The notes under the pieces: model-generated
Seen by the model: the letters and a program-made list of their open reading frames with translations, nothing else
Told to the model about the DNA's origin: nothing
Databases searched by the model: none
Translations under genes and position numbers: made by a program
NCBI RefSeq assembly: GCF_037055275.1
Contig: NZ_CP146343.1
Coordinates: forward strand, 3,568,501-3,632,500
Source: Pseudomonas sp. ML2-2023-3
GTDB lineage: Bacteria; Pseudomonadota; Gammaproteobacteria; Pseudomonadales; Pseudomonadaceae
DNA length: 64,000 nt
Direction: 5' to 3'
Shown: positions 1 to 7,837 of the stretch, piece by piece
How positions within the stretch are numbered: position 1 is the stretch's first letter
Layout: each line of letters starts with the position of its first letter

Positions 1-620
1 GGAATAACGTGAATGTTCATGCGCATGTCTCAGGCGAGTCCTGCGTGAACAGGCCAGGGTCGCAAAGAAACTCCGGGTTCGTGTCAACAGCCGCCGACTT
101 TCAGTATATCCGCACTGTTGCAGCAGCCAGAGCCTTCGCTAGGCCCGGGCAGCACATATTTCTTTATCGGATCAGAGCTGACGGCAATTTTTACAATGCC
201 GAAGCTTCTCTTCGGGCGTTGCACGGCAATAACCCGCAAACGCCGGTTTCCCCCTTGAACTATCAACCTTCCGTTACAGCGAATGAATATATAACACCGG
301 GCGCTATACCTCCTCGAAATATCAGGGATGTCGAGTCCTATGTTGTTGTTGACGGGCAGTTGCAGGTTTCAACTGCCCGTGCAAACCCCGCTTACATGAC
401 AGGCAATACAAATGCCGCAGCAACACCATTTGTAAATGGCGTCGCAGGACAAACAGGCCGGTCGACATGGGTGGGCATGATACCTATTGTTGGAGCCTGC
501 CTGGCTTTACCACGATCGGATTTGAAGCTCGATGAGCTCCAAGTGTCTTCTCCGATGACACTCACGCTGGAATCTATTGTGAGTAACCGTTTGAATGAAC
601 TCAATCATGATGAACTATGA
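1..620 (+). CDS. Pertussis-toxin-S1-like ADP-ribosyltransferase A subunit (5' partial)
   Basis: The reading frame is open to the window edge, so the N-terminus is missing; the GTG at position 9 is only the first start-like codon visible. The 203 visible residues track the pertussis toxin S1 chain in order. These are a Ser-Gly-Glu-Ser-Cys segment (Cys12), the F-V-S-T box at 24-27, an R-A-D-x-N-F-Y segment at 56-62, the N-E-Y segment with the catalytic-type Glu at 93, the I-P-P-x-N-I-R block at 100-106, and V-G-A-C at 161-164. Cys12 and Cys164 correspond to the S1 disulfide pair. The catalytic Arg region (Y-R-x-D-x-R in S1) would lie before base 1 and cannot be checked. In the family this enzyme is secreted to the periplasm and ADP-ribosylates host proteins, in pertussis toxin the alpha subunits of trimeric G proteins; the target here is unknown. 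The next gene is a plausible B subunit. Confidence 0.8.
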   Translation, partial: NNVNVHAHVSGESCVNRPGSQRNSGFVSTAADFQYIRTVAAARAFARPGQHIFLYRIRADGNFYNAEASLRALHGNNPQTPVSPLNYQPSVTANEYITPGAIPPRNIRDVESYVVVDGQLQVSTARANPAYMTGNTNAAATPFVNGVAGQTGRSTWVGMIPIVGACLALPRSDLKLDELQVSSPMTLTLESIVSNRLNELNHDEL

Positions 621-638
621 CTGCTGAGGAATATAGCT

Positions 639-995
639 ATGCGTTTAGTCTCTGGCTTGTTAATTCTGTGTACAAGCGCTCCTGTTTTTTCTGCTGAATG
701 GGATCAGTCAAGCAGGCAGTCACGCGCCTATACGTGTGCAAAAGGAACCGTCACTCAACTCTCGGTGGGCAAAGATGATAAGGATGCCGGCAATATCATA
801 GAAGTTCAATTATCCACCACGGGGGGACGGTGGTGGATCGCCAATAATGCTCGCAACCTGAACGATTCGTCAGGGTATGCGATGCTTAACCTTTTGGCGC
901 TGTCAAAGTTAACGGGGCAAAAGGTTGCACTCGCTGATGATAAAGGTACTCGTTGCGATGACTTCAACGGAGTTACTTTGACTAATGAGTATTAA
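639..995 (+). CDS. Small secreted protein, probable AB5-toxin B subunit
   Basis: 118 residues. A signal peptide ends at an A-like site near residue 18 (cleavage before A-E-W). The mature chain is about 100 residues with only two cysteines (33 and 107), as expected for one disulfide. The start ATG has a GAGGA ribosome site about 8 bases upstream, and the gene lies 18 bp after the A-subunit gene, so the two are probably co-transcribed. By eye the pattern E-W..., V-T-Q-L-S-V-G-x-x-D, then a W-rich strand and an L-L-x-x-S-x-L-T-G-Q-K-V helix/strand resembles the PltB/SubB/ArtB B-subunit family (V-I-S-E-L-H-V-G-x-x-D; S-T-G-Q-S-V). Size, secretion and position argue more strongly than sequence. 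B subunits of this family form glycan-binding pentamers. It could instead be an unrelated small secreted protein. Confidence 0.55.
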   Translation: MRLVSGLLILCTSAPVFSAEWDQSSRQSRAYTCAKGTVTQLSVGKDDKDAGNIIEVQLSTTGGRWWIANNARNLNDSSGYAMLNLLALSKLTGQKVALADDKGTRCDDFNGVTLTNEY

Positions 996-1087
996 GATGT
1001 TGGCGTGATTATCTGGTCGTTGGGCGAAGGCCTATATTATATATAAGCGTTCCATCAACTGAGCGAAATCATTGAGTTAGGCTTAGT

Positions 1088-1111
1088 GTTCGACTCCGGG
1101 TCCAGGCACCA
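1088..1111 (+). other. tRNA 3'-end-like sequence, possible attachment site
   Basis: A 24-base stretch reads like the T-loop, T-stem 3' strand, acceptor 3' strand and CCA of a tRNA (TTCGACT loop, CCGGG, then TCCAGGC-A-CCA). The matching 5' T-stem and the rest of a tRNA are not present upstream, so this is not a functional tRNA gene. Such 3' fragments are what integrase-type islands leave as att duplications. A tRNA-Leu source is a guess from the sequence style. Confidence 0.35.
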
Positions 1112-1115
1112 GACA

Positions 1116-1160
1116 AATCAAGGGCTTGTATGAGATTCTTCGTGCAGGCCCTTGATTTTT
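1116..1160 (+). terminator. Rho-independent terminator
   Basis: A perfect 10-bp stem (arms 1116-1125 and 1148-1157) closes a 22-base loop and runs into a T tract ending at 1160. It lies about 120 bp after the putative B-subunit gene and directly after the tRNA-3'-like sequence. It could have belonged to either. Confidence 0.75.
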
Positions 1161-1213
1161 CAGGTGCGTGAAAAATTCACTCTCTTCTCCAGCCTCCTGC
1201 TTACAGCGTCTTC

Positions 1214-2035
1214 TCACCCTCTCGAGTTAGAAATGAGCTGCTCAATGAAAAACTCCAGCCCCCCTCTGGGGCTGCCCGGCAATGGCCAGGCGTCGACCCT
1301 CAGGGCAACGTTCTGAAATGCCTTGGCGATCTGAGAGCGCGGAAAACTTTGATAAACGGCGCGTTGAGTCTGCACGGATTTACGCACGCATTCGTCATAC
1401 GGAATCGCTCCCACGTACTGCAAAGAGACATCCAGGAATTGATCGGTAATCTTCGCCAACTTGGCGAACACGCTGCGTCCACCCTGGTACTCAGGCACCA
1501 TGTTTGCCAAAACTCTAAAGCGGTTTATCCCGTAGTCACGATTTAGCAGCCTGATCAGTGCGTAGGCATCGGCGATAGACGCTGGCTCGTCACAGACCAC
1601 CAGCAAGACCTCTTGAGAGGCCCGAGCGAAACTGATCACCGATTTACCGATACCTGTCGCAGTATCAATCACCAGCACATCCAGACTGTCGGCGATGTCG
1701 TTGAAGGCCTGGATCAGGCCTGCGTGCTGAGTGGATGACAGGTTCACCATGCTCTCGACACCGGCAGAAGCCGGGACGATACGCACACCTCCCGGCCCCT
1801 GCACCAGTACATCCGATAACGCACAACGACCTTCCATCAAGTCAGCAATCGTGTATCGGGGGATAACGCCCACTGCAACATCAACACCCGCCAATCCAAG
1901 ATCACCATCGAGCAAGACGACTCGCCTTCCGCGACTCGCCAACGCCAAAGAAAGGTTCACTGCCACAGTCGTCTTTCCGACGCCCCCCTTACCACTCGTC
2001 ACAGCGACAACTTGTACAGAGTGCGCAAGTCCCAT
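1214..2035 (-). CDS. FleN/MinD-type ParA-family ATPase (orphan copy 1)
   Basis: 273 residues from the ATG at 2035. The frame can be opened to a TTG at 2101, but the ATG start aligns with the start of FleN. The deviant Walker A motif G-K-G-G-V-G-K-T is at 15-22, followed by L-L-D-G-D-L-G-L (Walker A'), V-L-V-I-D-T (Walker B) and V-C-D-E-P. The chain is colinear with FleN/FlhG, the ATPase that limits flagellar number in Pseudomonas by restraining FleQ and acting with FlhF. No flhF, fliA, che or other flagellar gene is near, so this is a paralogue outside the flagellar locus. A second paralogue is at 52411-53241. Its role may be positioning or transcription control, but that is inference. Confidence 0.85.
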   Translation of the reverse strand: MGLAHSVQVVAVTSGKGGVGKTTVAVNLSLALASRGRRVVLLDGDLGLAGVDVAVGVIPRYTIADLMEGRCALSDVLVQGPGGVRIVPASAGVESMVNLSSTQHAGLIQAFNDIADSLDVLVIDTATGIGKSVISFARASQEVLLVVCDEPASIADAYALIRLLNRDYGINRFRVLANMVPEYQGGRSVFAKLAKITDQFLDVSLQYVGAIPYDECVRKSVQTQRAVYQSFPRSQIAKAFQNVALRVDAWPLPGSPRGGLEFFIEQLISNSRG

Positions 2036-2155
2036 GTCAGTTATCCCGCAGATGTCATGTCTTAAATCATTGATTACCCCATTAATAGTTAGCGCAGACA
2101 ATACTCACATAGCATTAGTAAATGACTGCATATCCTGGATAGAGAACGAGGACTT

Positions 2156-2689
2156 TCAGGTAGGCGACTTGCGCGCCAAGGCAGTTACGGGCAAGGCATC
2201 GAGAAAATCGGCAATCTGGCGGGTCGTCCTCAAGCGGATGACAGGCACCTGCGGCCCCACTTTTTTGCGCACCGTCTCGATACCCGGGCGTGTGCCTTGG
2301 TCGAAATTCCATACGAACTTCAGGAACACCCAGTCGAACTTCTCCCTGCAACCTGCTGCAAGGTCAGAGCGGGAGCGGTTTGTGAGGCTGCGCATGATCA
2401 CCCGGGTGAAACACGTGAGACGCGGCGTATCCAGCCAAATGATCACGTCGGCACGGGGCAGGCGAAGGTCGAAGGTACGCCGGGCATAATTGCCTTCACA
2501 CACCCAGGCATCCGGGGCGATTGCCTGGCTGACCCGCTGGCGGAACTGTTCAGCGTCCGGTTCGATCCAGCCGGGCTCCCAGAACAAAGGGTCCAGATGC
2601 ACCACGGGCAGGTTCAGGCGCTTGCCGATGGCTCGGCCGAGGGTCGATTTTCCGCTGCCGCCATTACCCAGTATCACAATCCGTTGCAT
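2156..2689 (-). CDS. P-loop kinase, FlaR-like (adenylate-kinase fold)
   Basis: 177 residues. A Walker A motif G-N-G-G-S-G-K-S-T at 8-16 opens an adenylate-kinase-like fold. It is followed by the H-L-D-x-L-F-W-x-P-G-W segment typical of proteins labelled 'DNA topology modulation protein FlaR' or nucleoside-kinase-like AAA proteins, then C-E-G-N-Y, and W-L-D in the third strand. Start ATG at 2689 has AGGAAG five bases upstream. The substrate is unknown; the FlaR name is historical. It lies between the FleN-like gene and umuD on the same strand, with gaps over 100 bp on both sides, so it is probably a single-gene unit. Confidence 0.75.
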   Translation of the reverse strand: MQRIVILGNGGSGKSTLGRAIGKRLNLPVVHLDPLFWEPGWIEPDAEQFRQRVSQAIAPDAWVCEGNYARRTFDLRLPRADVIIWLDTPRLTCFTRVIMRSLTNRSRSDLAAGCREKFDWVFLKFVWNFDQGTRPGIETVRKKVGPQVPVIRLRTTRQIADFLDALPVTALARKSPT

Positions 2690-2815
2690 GCCGACTTCCT
2701 GTTGAAAAAAAACAGAAAATTCTACCGATTGGTATGGTCCGTTAAAAGCTGAAAGACAGTGACTTGATGCTCATTTCCTGAAGCTCATTGGCCCTCTCAC
2801 CGCCAATGAGCAACG

Positions 2816-3244
2816 TTAATGACCATGACTGCGCACGCTGTGGGTGATCACCCCCCAGATCGACAGATCGTCACCTTCCATGACGTACCGGTCCGGGTAT
2901 CCAGGGTTTTCAGACCGGAGGATCACTTCCTTGCCGCGCAAGCACAGGCGCTTGCAGATGGGATCATTGTTCAGCAGCGCCACCACAATATGGCCGTGGG
3001 CAGGCTCAATGGAACGATCGATGACCGCCAGATCCCCTGAGAAAATCCCGACCCCCTGCATGCTGTCGCCATCAATCGACGCCAGATAGACATGGGGCGC
3101 ACGCACATTGAGTACCTGATCAAGGGAGATGACTTTCTCGATGTGGTCTGCAGCGGGTGATGGGAATCCCGCCGGAATCTTGAACGAACACAGCGGCAAA
3201 CCAATCCCGCCCTGCGCAAGAGGTCCCAAAAATGTGAAGCTCAT
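2816..3244 (-). CDS. umuD: UmuD-type SOS mutagenesis protein, orphan
   Basis: 142 residues, the usual UmuD length. The self-cleavage site is A25-G26, directly followed by F-P-S-P-A-A-D as in UmuD. The catalytic dyad is Ser61 (in G-D-S-M) and Lys98. In the family, RecA-nucleoprotein triggers autocleavage and UmuD'2 joins UmuC to form error-prone DNA polymerase V. No umuC follows: the next gene downstream on the strand is the unrelated FlaR-like kinase. The protein must therefore work with a polymerase encoded elsewhere or do something else, such as repress like LexA. A perfect LexA box sits 20 bp upstream of the start. Confidence 0.9.
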   Translation of the reverse strand: MSFTFLGPLAQGGIGLPLCSFKIPAGFPSPAADHIEKVISLDQVLNVRAPHVYLASIDGDSMQGVGIFSGDLAVIDRSIEPAHGHIVVALLNNDPICKRLCLRGKEVILRSENPGYPDRYVMEGDDLSIWGVITHSVRSHGH

Positions 3245-3263
3245 GACCCGCGCCTTTATTTGA

Positions 3264-3279
3264 CTGTATAAATATACAG
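3264..3279 (-). promoter_or_regulatory. LexA box
   Basis: The 16-base sequence CTGT-N8-ACAG with an A/T-only centre is a perfect dyad match to the gamma-proteobacterial LexA operator. It ends 20 bp from the umuD start codon, so umuD is very probably SOS-induced. Confidence 0.9.
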
Positions 3280-3356
3280 TTAACGCCGTAGGACGATTCT
3301 GGTCAATATTTCTGTCAGGGATTTCGACGAGAGGAACACACCCCCCCCCCCGGGCT

Positions 3357-4883
3357 TCATCCGCAGTGCTTCACGAACTGGTTTCGACCCAGTATCTTGG
3401 CGCTGTACAGCGCCTGGTCTGCCGCTTCGATCAAACCCTGCACGTGATCCAGCTGTGCACCTGCGGCACAACTCATCCCGATGCTCACACTGACTCGTCC
3501 CAACGGGCTGGCGGTGTGGGGGATGCTGGCTTGCTTCAGGCGATCGAGGATAAGTTGCGCCACCGCCGCCGCCCCCTCAATGTCGGTGTTGGGCATGATG
3601 ACACTCATCTCTTCTCCGCCATAACGGGCGACCACATCCGACGGTCGACGCACGCACTCCTCGATAATTTTGCCAACCGCCTGCAGACAGGCGTCTCCGG
3701 CCACATGCCCAAGGGAATCGTTGTACAGCTTGAAATGATCGAGATCGATCATCAGCAGGGCCAAAGACGTCCCTTCCCGCTTTGCCCGTCGCGCCTCTAT
3801 GTCTAATGTCACATCAAAGCAGCGCCGGTTGGCCAGGCCGGTCAGGGCGTCCTTCATCGCCAGCAACTCAAGCTGGCGGTTCGACGAAAGCAATTGCTGC
3901 TGAGCCCCTCGCAACTGATCTTCTATCTGGGTTCGACGGCGGATATCCAGGATCAAAAACCAGCCGATCAGGCCGGTAAGCCCCAGCAGCGCAGTCACCA
4001 CCACGGCTGACAGCAATGCCTCCATGCGCCACGCGGCAAGGGCTTCGCGTTTTCCAAGGGCTACGGTCGTGATCAGCGGCAACTGGCTGCTTTTTCGGAA
4101 GGCGTAGAGCCGCTCCACACCATCCAGGCTGGAGGTGAACGAGGCGGTACCGACGGATCGATCTACCAGGTATTTGGCATAGATCGGCGACTTCGAAAAG
4201 TTGCGGCCCATGTCCTGCTCGCGAAAAGGATAGCGAACCAGCAACGTACCATCGGTATAGGACAACCCGATTGCACCCTCCTGCCCCACATCGATCTTGC
4301 CAAACAGCCGCAGGAAGTTCTCAACCCCCAGAGTTACCGCCACCACCCCGGCAAACGCTCCGCGAGCATCATCGAAGCGCCGGCTGACGGTCACCACCCA
4401 CTCATGATTGGCACGGCTCTGGATTGGCGGGCCGATAAAGGTCTCGCGGGATGGATCGTCGCGGTGATGAATGAAATAGGTACGATCACTGCTGTTGGCC
4501 CCGGCCGGGATCCGGTTGGAGGACATCAACCAGCGCCCCTGGTTGTCGTAGATCGTGATCCCGCTGAGCTGTGGCATCAGGGGCTGCTGGCGGTCGACCA
4601 GCGCACCCAGCCGCTGGATCTGGATGGGGCCGCTGCCTTCAGTCTCCAGGCGCTCGACGAGCCCGAGCAACAGCAGCGAACTTTGCCGGACAATGCCTTC
4701 GGAGTAAGTCGCGAGCGCCTGGGTAAGGTTCAACCCGTGGACGTTCACATCCGCCAGCGCCCGCTCACGTGAGGCCAGCACTTTCCAGACAGTCAGCGAG
4801 GCCAGGGAGCAGCCGATAACAAACAGCAAAAGAACAACCAGATGGGTATCACGCTTCACGTCATTACCTGATGGAAAATCCAT
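3357..4883 (-). CDS. Membrane diguanylate cyclase, Cache-type sensor plus GGDEF
   Basis: 508 residues from the ATG at 4883. A TTG at 4979 would add 32 residues that do not look like a membrane protein start. Order: transmembrane helix at about 13-33, an extracytoplasmic double-Cache-like sensor region to about 280, a second membrane helix near 295-315, a short coiled linker, and a GGDEF domain at about 345-505. The domain has D-L-D-H-F-K, an allosteric I-site R-P-S-D, and the active-site motif G-G-E-E-M at 422-426. The last motif residue is usually Phe; Met is unusual but the catalytic G-G-E-E is intact, so synthesis of cyclic di-GMP is likely. No EAL domain. An 11-C tract lies just past the stop codon at 3341-3351. 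Confidence 0.87.
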   Translation of the reverse strand: MDFPSGNDVKRDTHLVVLLLFVIGCSLASLTVWKVLASRERALADVNVHGLNLTQALATYSEGIVRQSSLLLLGLVERLETEGSGPIQIQRLGALVDRQQPLMPQLSGITIYDNQGRWLMSSNRIPAGANSSDRTYFIHHRDDPSRETFIGPPIQSRANHEWVVTVSRRFDDARGAFAGVVAVTLGVENFLRLFGKIDVGQEGAIGLSYTDGTLLVRYPFREQDMGRNFSKSPIYAKYLVDRSVGTASFTSSLDGVERLYAFRKSSQLPLITTVALGKREALAAWRMEALLSAVVVTALLGLTGLIGWFLILDIRRRTQIEDQLRGAQQQLLSSNRQLELLAMKDALTGLANRRCFDVTLDIEARRAKREGTSLALLMIDLDHFKLYNDSLGHVAGDACLQAVGKIIEECVRRPSDVVARYGGEEMSVIMPNTDIEGAAAVAQLILDRLKQASIPHTASPLGRVSVSIGMSCAAGAQLDHVQGLIEAADQALYSAKILGRNQFVKHCG

Positions 4884-5032
4884 TTTTCCGTTCCAGCCAC
4901 TGTGGGAGAAAGGCAATAACGGCAGCCGTGTGCCTTCACCTGGGGCAAGGATACAAGCAGTTACATGTTGCTGCAGCAACAGATTATCCCGTCAGCGGGC
5001 AGATGCCCTTGAGCTCTTGAACAGAGCAACGA

Positions 5033-5956
5033 TCACTCAAAAGGCTGCACCGGCGGCAAGCGACCAGAATCATGGCTACGTTCGACCGCTTCTGTGCACA
5101 GGGCTTCGAGCAGCACCTGCTCCAGAATGGCAAAAAAACACTTTATGTGGGCCTGCTTCAGTGCCTGAGGCCGGGTCACCAGATAGACGTCCAGATCTGG
5201 AAGCTCAATACCCTCGAACAACTCGATCAGATCCTTCGCCAGAATACGGGGCAGTACACCAACCCCCAGGCCTCGCCTCACCGACTCGAGTTGCACGGTA
5301 AACGAGTTCACGCTGATGTGGGCCCGGTCAAGACCGGCTGCTTTTGCTGCACGCATTTGCGCCAGCATGTCGAGCGGAGGAAGCAGCGCTACATTGACTG
5401 CGGTGGCCACCGTGACCCCTGGACATCGCTTGAGGTATTCGGGAGCCGCGAACACACCGTAGGCGAACCGGCCAATGGGTCGATAAATCAACGAAGGCTC
5501 ACCGAGATGGATCGTGCGTATCGCAATGTCGGCCACGCCGCGGGCGATCTTGTGAAAGTCGGCGGTTACTTGCAACTCCACCGAGCAACGCGGGTGCAGG
5601 GAGGTAAAGCGACCCACCGCCTCCAGCACCCCGGAAGAGAACCCCTCCCCTGCACTGACCAGCACATTGCCGGACAGCTCTGCGCCTGATCCCGGGATGT
5701 CAGCAACAACTTGACGCCTCAACCCCGCTTCAGCCGCGATGGCAACGTCCACCAGGGATTGGCCTCGCGAGGTCAGCCGGCATCCCTCAACGCCCCGTTC
5801 GACAAGGGGCTCGCCCAGGGCAGCCTCCAACTGGGTCAGGCGCCGGGACACCGTAGACGCCGCAATCCCCAGCAACTGGCCCGCCCGCAGAAAGCTGCCA
5901 TGCCGAGAAACCGCCAGCAGCAGTCGAAGATCGTCCCAATTTGCTTGCAACGCCAT
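5033..5956 (-). CDS. LysR-family transcriptional regulator
   Basis: 307 residues. The N-terminal winged helix-turn-helix at about 8-66 has the family pattern L-L-L-A-V-S-R-H-G-S-F and A-S-T-V-S-R-R-L-T-Q-L-E-A-A-L-G-x-x-L. A periplasmic-binding-protein-like effector domain follows from about residue 90. It is divergent from the SDR gene at 6073 with a 116-bp shared gap, the classic layout for a LysR regulator of its neighbour. The inducer is not predictable. Confidence 0.92.
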   Translation of the reverse strand: MALQANWDDLRLLLAVSRHGSFLRAGQLLGIAASTVSRRLTQLEAALGEPLVERGVEGCRLTSRGQSLVDVAIAAEAGLRRQVVADIPGSGAELSGNVLVSAGEGFSSGVLEAVGRFTSLHPRCSVELQVTADFHKIARGVADIAIRTIHLGEPSLIYRPIGRFAYGVFAAPEYLKRCPGVTVATAVNVALLPPLDMLAQMRAAKAAGLDRAHISVNSFTVQLESVRRGLGVGVLPRILAKDLIELFEGIELPDLDVYLVTRPQALKQAHIKCFFAILEQVLLEALCTEAVERSHDSGRLPPVQPFE

Positions 5957-6072
5957 GCGTCATGTCCTCCCTGATGTGCATCTGTGCAAAGCCATTATGC
6001 AGCAGTCGCTGTTTTTCAGAAGCGCTCTGGACGGTATATCTACAGCCCTTCGAAACCACTGGACTGGAATGT

Positions 6073-7134
6073 ATGACTAGCGCGCCAAAGGACTCTGCAC
6101 AACACGCCCCGCGCAACGTATTCGTGACCGGCGCAACCGGCTTGCTGGGCAACAACCTGGTGCGAGAGCTGCTCGCTCGCGGCTATACCGTCAAAGCACT
6201 GGTGCGCTCGATGGCCAAAGGTGAACAGCAGTTCAAAGGCCTGGCCAATGTGCAACTGGTCATCGGCGACATGGCCCGGGTCGACTCATTCGCCGCATCA
6301 CTGCAAGGCTGCGATACGGTGTTTCACACGGCGGCTTTTTTTCGCGACAACTACAAGGGCGGCAGCCACTGGAAGGCGCTCGAAAAGATCAATGTCACCG
6401 GTACGCGGGATCTGCTTCAAGAGGCCTACCGTGCCGGAATCCGGCGATTCATCCACACCTCTTCCATTGCCGTGCTTAATGGCGCACCGGGCACCTCCAT
6501 CGATGAGACATGCCTGCGGGCCGAGGCGGATGCCGATGACTATTACCGCAGCAAAATCCTCAGCGACCGGGTGGTGTTGTCGTTCCTGGAAACCCATCCA
6601 CAGATGCATGCCTGCATGGTGTTGCCCGGCTGGATGTGGGGGCCTGCCGACATGGGCCCCACGTCCTCGGGGCAACTGGTCAATGATGTGGTCAACGGCA
6701 AGATGCCCGGGCTGATCCCCGGCAGTTTCTCCGTTGTCGATGCCCGTGATGTGGCAGCCGCCCTGATTGCTGCCGCCAGGTATGGACGACGAGGTGAGCG
6801 CTATCTGGCGGCGGGGCGGCACATGACGATGCGTCAGCTGGTACCGGCTCTGGGACGCATCGCGGGGGTCAAGACACCTGCGCGTCAAGTGCCGACGCCT
6901 GTTCTGTATGCCCTGGCGGCGGTGCAGGAGATCTATGGGCGCCTGACCGGCAAACCCGTTCAGTTGAGCATGGCCACCCTGCGCCTGTTGATACGAGAAG
7001 AACATCGCACCCACTTCAATCACCACAAGAGTGAACAAGAACTGGGCCTGAGTTTCCGGTCACCGGACCTGACAATCATGGACACCGTGGCGTGGTACCG
7101 TGACCACGGCTGGTTTGAAAGCCAGGGGGCTTGA
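6073..7134 (+). CDS. NAD(P)-dependent epimerase/reductase (extended SDR)
   Basis: 353 residues from the ATG at 6073; the frame stays open to a TTG at 5941, but that start would overlap the LysR gene and add non-family residues. The Rossmann motif G-A-T-G-L-L-G at about 20-26 and the active-site Y-Y-R-S-K identify an extended SDR of the dihydroflavonol-reductase/epimerase group. The chain continues with H-T-S-S-I-A-V-L and L-P-G-W-M-W-G-P segments. The substrate cannot be told. It is probably controlled by the divergent LysR gene. Confidence 0.87.
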   Translation: MTSAPKDSAQHAPRNVFVTGATGLLGNNLVRELLARGYTVKALVRSMAKGEQQFKGLANVQLVIGDMARVDSFAASLQGCDTVFHTAAFFRDNYKGGSHWKALEKINVTGTRDLLQEAYRAGIRRFIHTSSIAVLNGAPGTSIDETCLRAEADADDYYRSKILSDRVVLSFLETHPQMHACMVLPGWMWGPADMGPTSSGQLVNDVVNGKMPGLIPGSFSVVDARDVAAALIAAARYGRRGERYLAAGRHMTMRQLVPALGRIAGVKTPARQVPTPVLYALAAVQEIYGRLTGKPVQLSMATLRLLIREEHRTHFNHHKSEQELGLSFRSPDLTIMDTVAWYRDHGWFESQGA

Positions 7135-7306
7135 TCTGTTTAGGGCTCATCAAACTGGGTATGCTGGGCGCCGGCTGATACTGCCTGCCGCTCGCGCCCT
7201 CCAGGGACTGGTGAAAGTATTCAGGCAACACCCGAACCCTGTCGATTTTCTTGCAGTCGAGGTTTGGCAACGCGAGCACCTGACTGACTCGACTCCAGGA
7301 GGAACG

Positions 7307-7837
7307 ATGATTTCCATTGAACACGCCAAGCAGATGGCCAAACGACTGCGGGCAGTGCTGAAAACCCGCGGGCAAGAGATCACCCACTCGACCGCGCTGG
7401 AGTTGATAGCCCAGCAACTGGGCTATCAGAACTGGAACACAGCGTCAGCGCTGCTGCACCCGCAAACTGCCTCGCCAGCGATAACGTTCGAAAGCCCCAT
7501 CCCCCTGTTGCGCATGTTCGACGAAGCCAAGGCACGTGAGTTTTACCTTGGTTTCCTGGGCTTTCACGTCGAGTTCGAGCACCGCTTCGAGGCTGGCCTG
7601 CCTCTCTATCTGGGGATCATTCGCAACGGCTTGCGCATCCACCTTTCTGAACATCACGGTGATGCGAGCCCCGGGACCACGGTATTTGTGCCCATGCATA
7701 ATATCGAGCTGCTTCGCGATGAATTACTGTCCAGGCAATACGGGTACGGCCGTCCCGAAATTGTCCAGCAGGGCTGGGGCAAGGTACTGGAAGTCCATGA
7801 CCCGTTCGGTAACCGGATCAGGTTTTGCGAAGACTGA
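7307..7837 (+). CDS. Glyoxalase-superfamily (bleomycin-resistance-like) protein with N-terminal extension
   Basis: 176 residues from the ATG at 7307, chosen because GGAGGA lies five bases upstream. The first 60 residues form a helical extension (H-A-K-Q-M-A-K-R-L-R and E-L-I-A-Q-Q-L-G-Y-Q-N-W-N-T-A) seen in proteins called glyoxalase-superfamily proteins. The rest is a single VOC fold with A-R-E-F-Y-L-G-F-L-G-F, the E/H ligand positions, and the ending D-P-F-G-N-R-I-R-F. Proteins of this type often bind bleomycin-like drugs, but drug resistance is not shown by the sequence. Confidence 0.8.
   Translation: MISIEHAKQMAKRLRAVLKTRGQEITHSTALELIAQQLGYQNWNTASALLHPQTASPAITFESPIPLLRMFDEAKAREFYLGFLGFHVEFEHRFEAGLPLYLGIIRNGLRIHLSEHHGDASPGTTVFVPMHNIELLRDELLSRQYGYGRPEIVQQGWGKVLEVHDPFGNRIRFCED

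Noticed and set aside
1030..1111. A complete tRNA gene.
   Set aside because: Only the 3' end resembles a tRNA; the upstream bases cannot form the T-stem, anticodon arm or acceptor 5' strand.
3341..3351. An 11-C tract near the cyclase stop, as phase-variation switch.
   Set aside because: It lies after the stop codon and so does not alter the reading frame.
4884..4979. A longer N-terminus for the diguanylate cyclase from TTG at 4979.
   Set aside because: The extra residues lack membrane-protein character and the ATG at 4883 directly precedes the first membrane helix.
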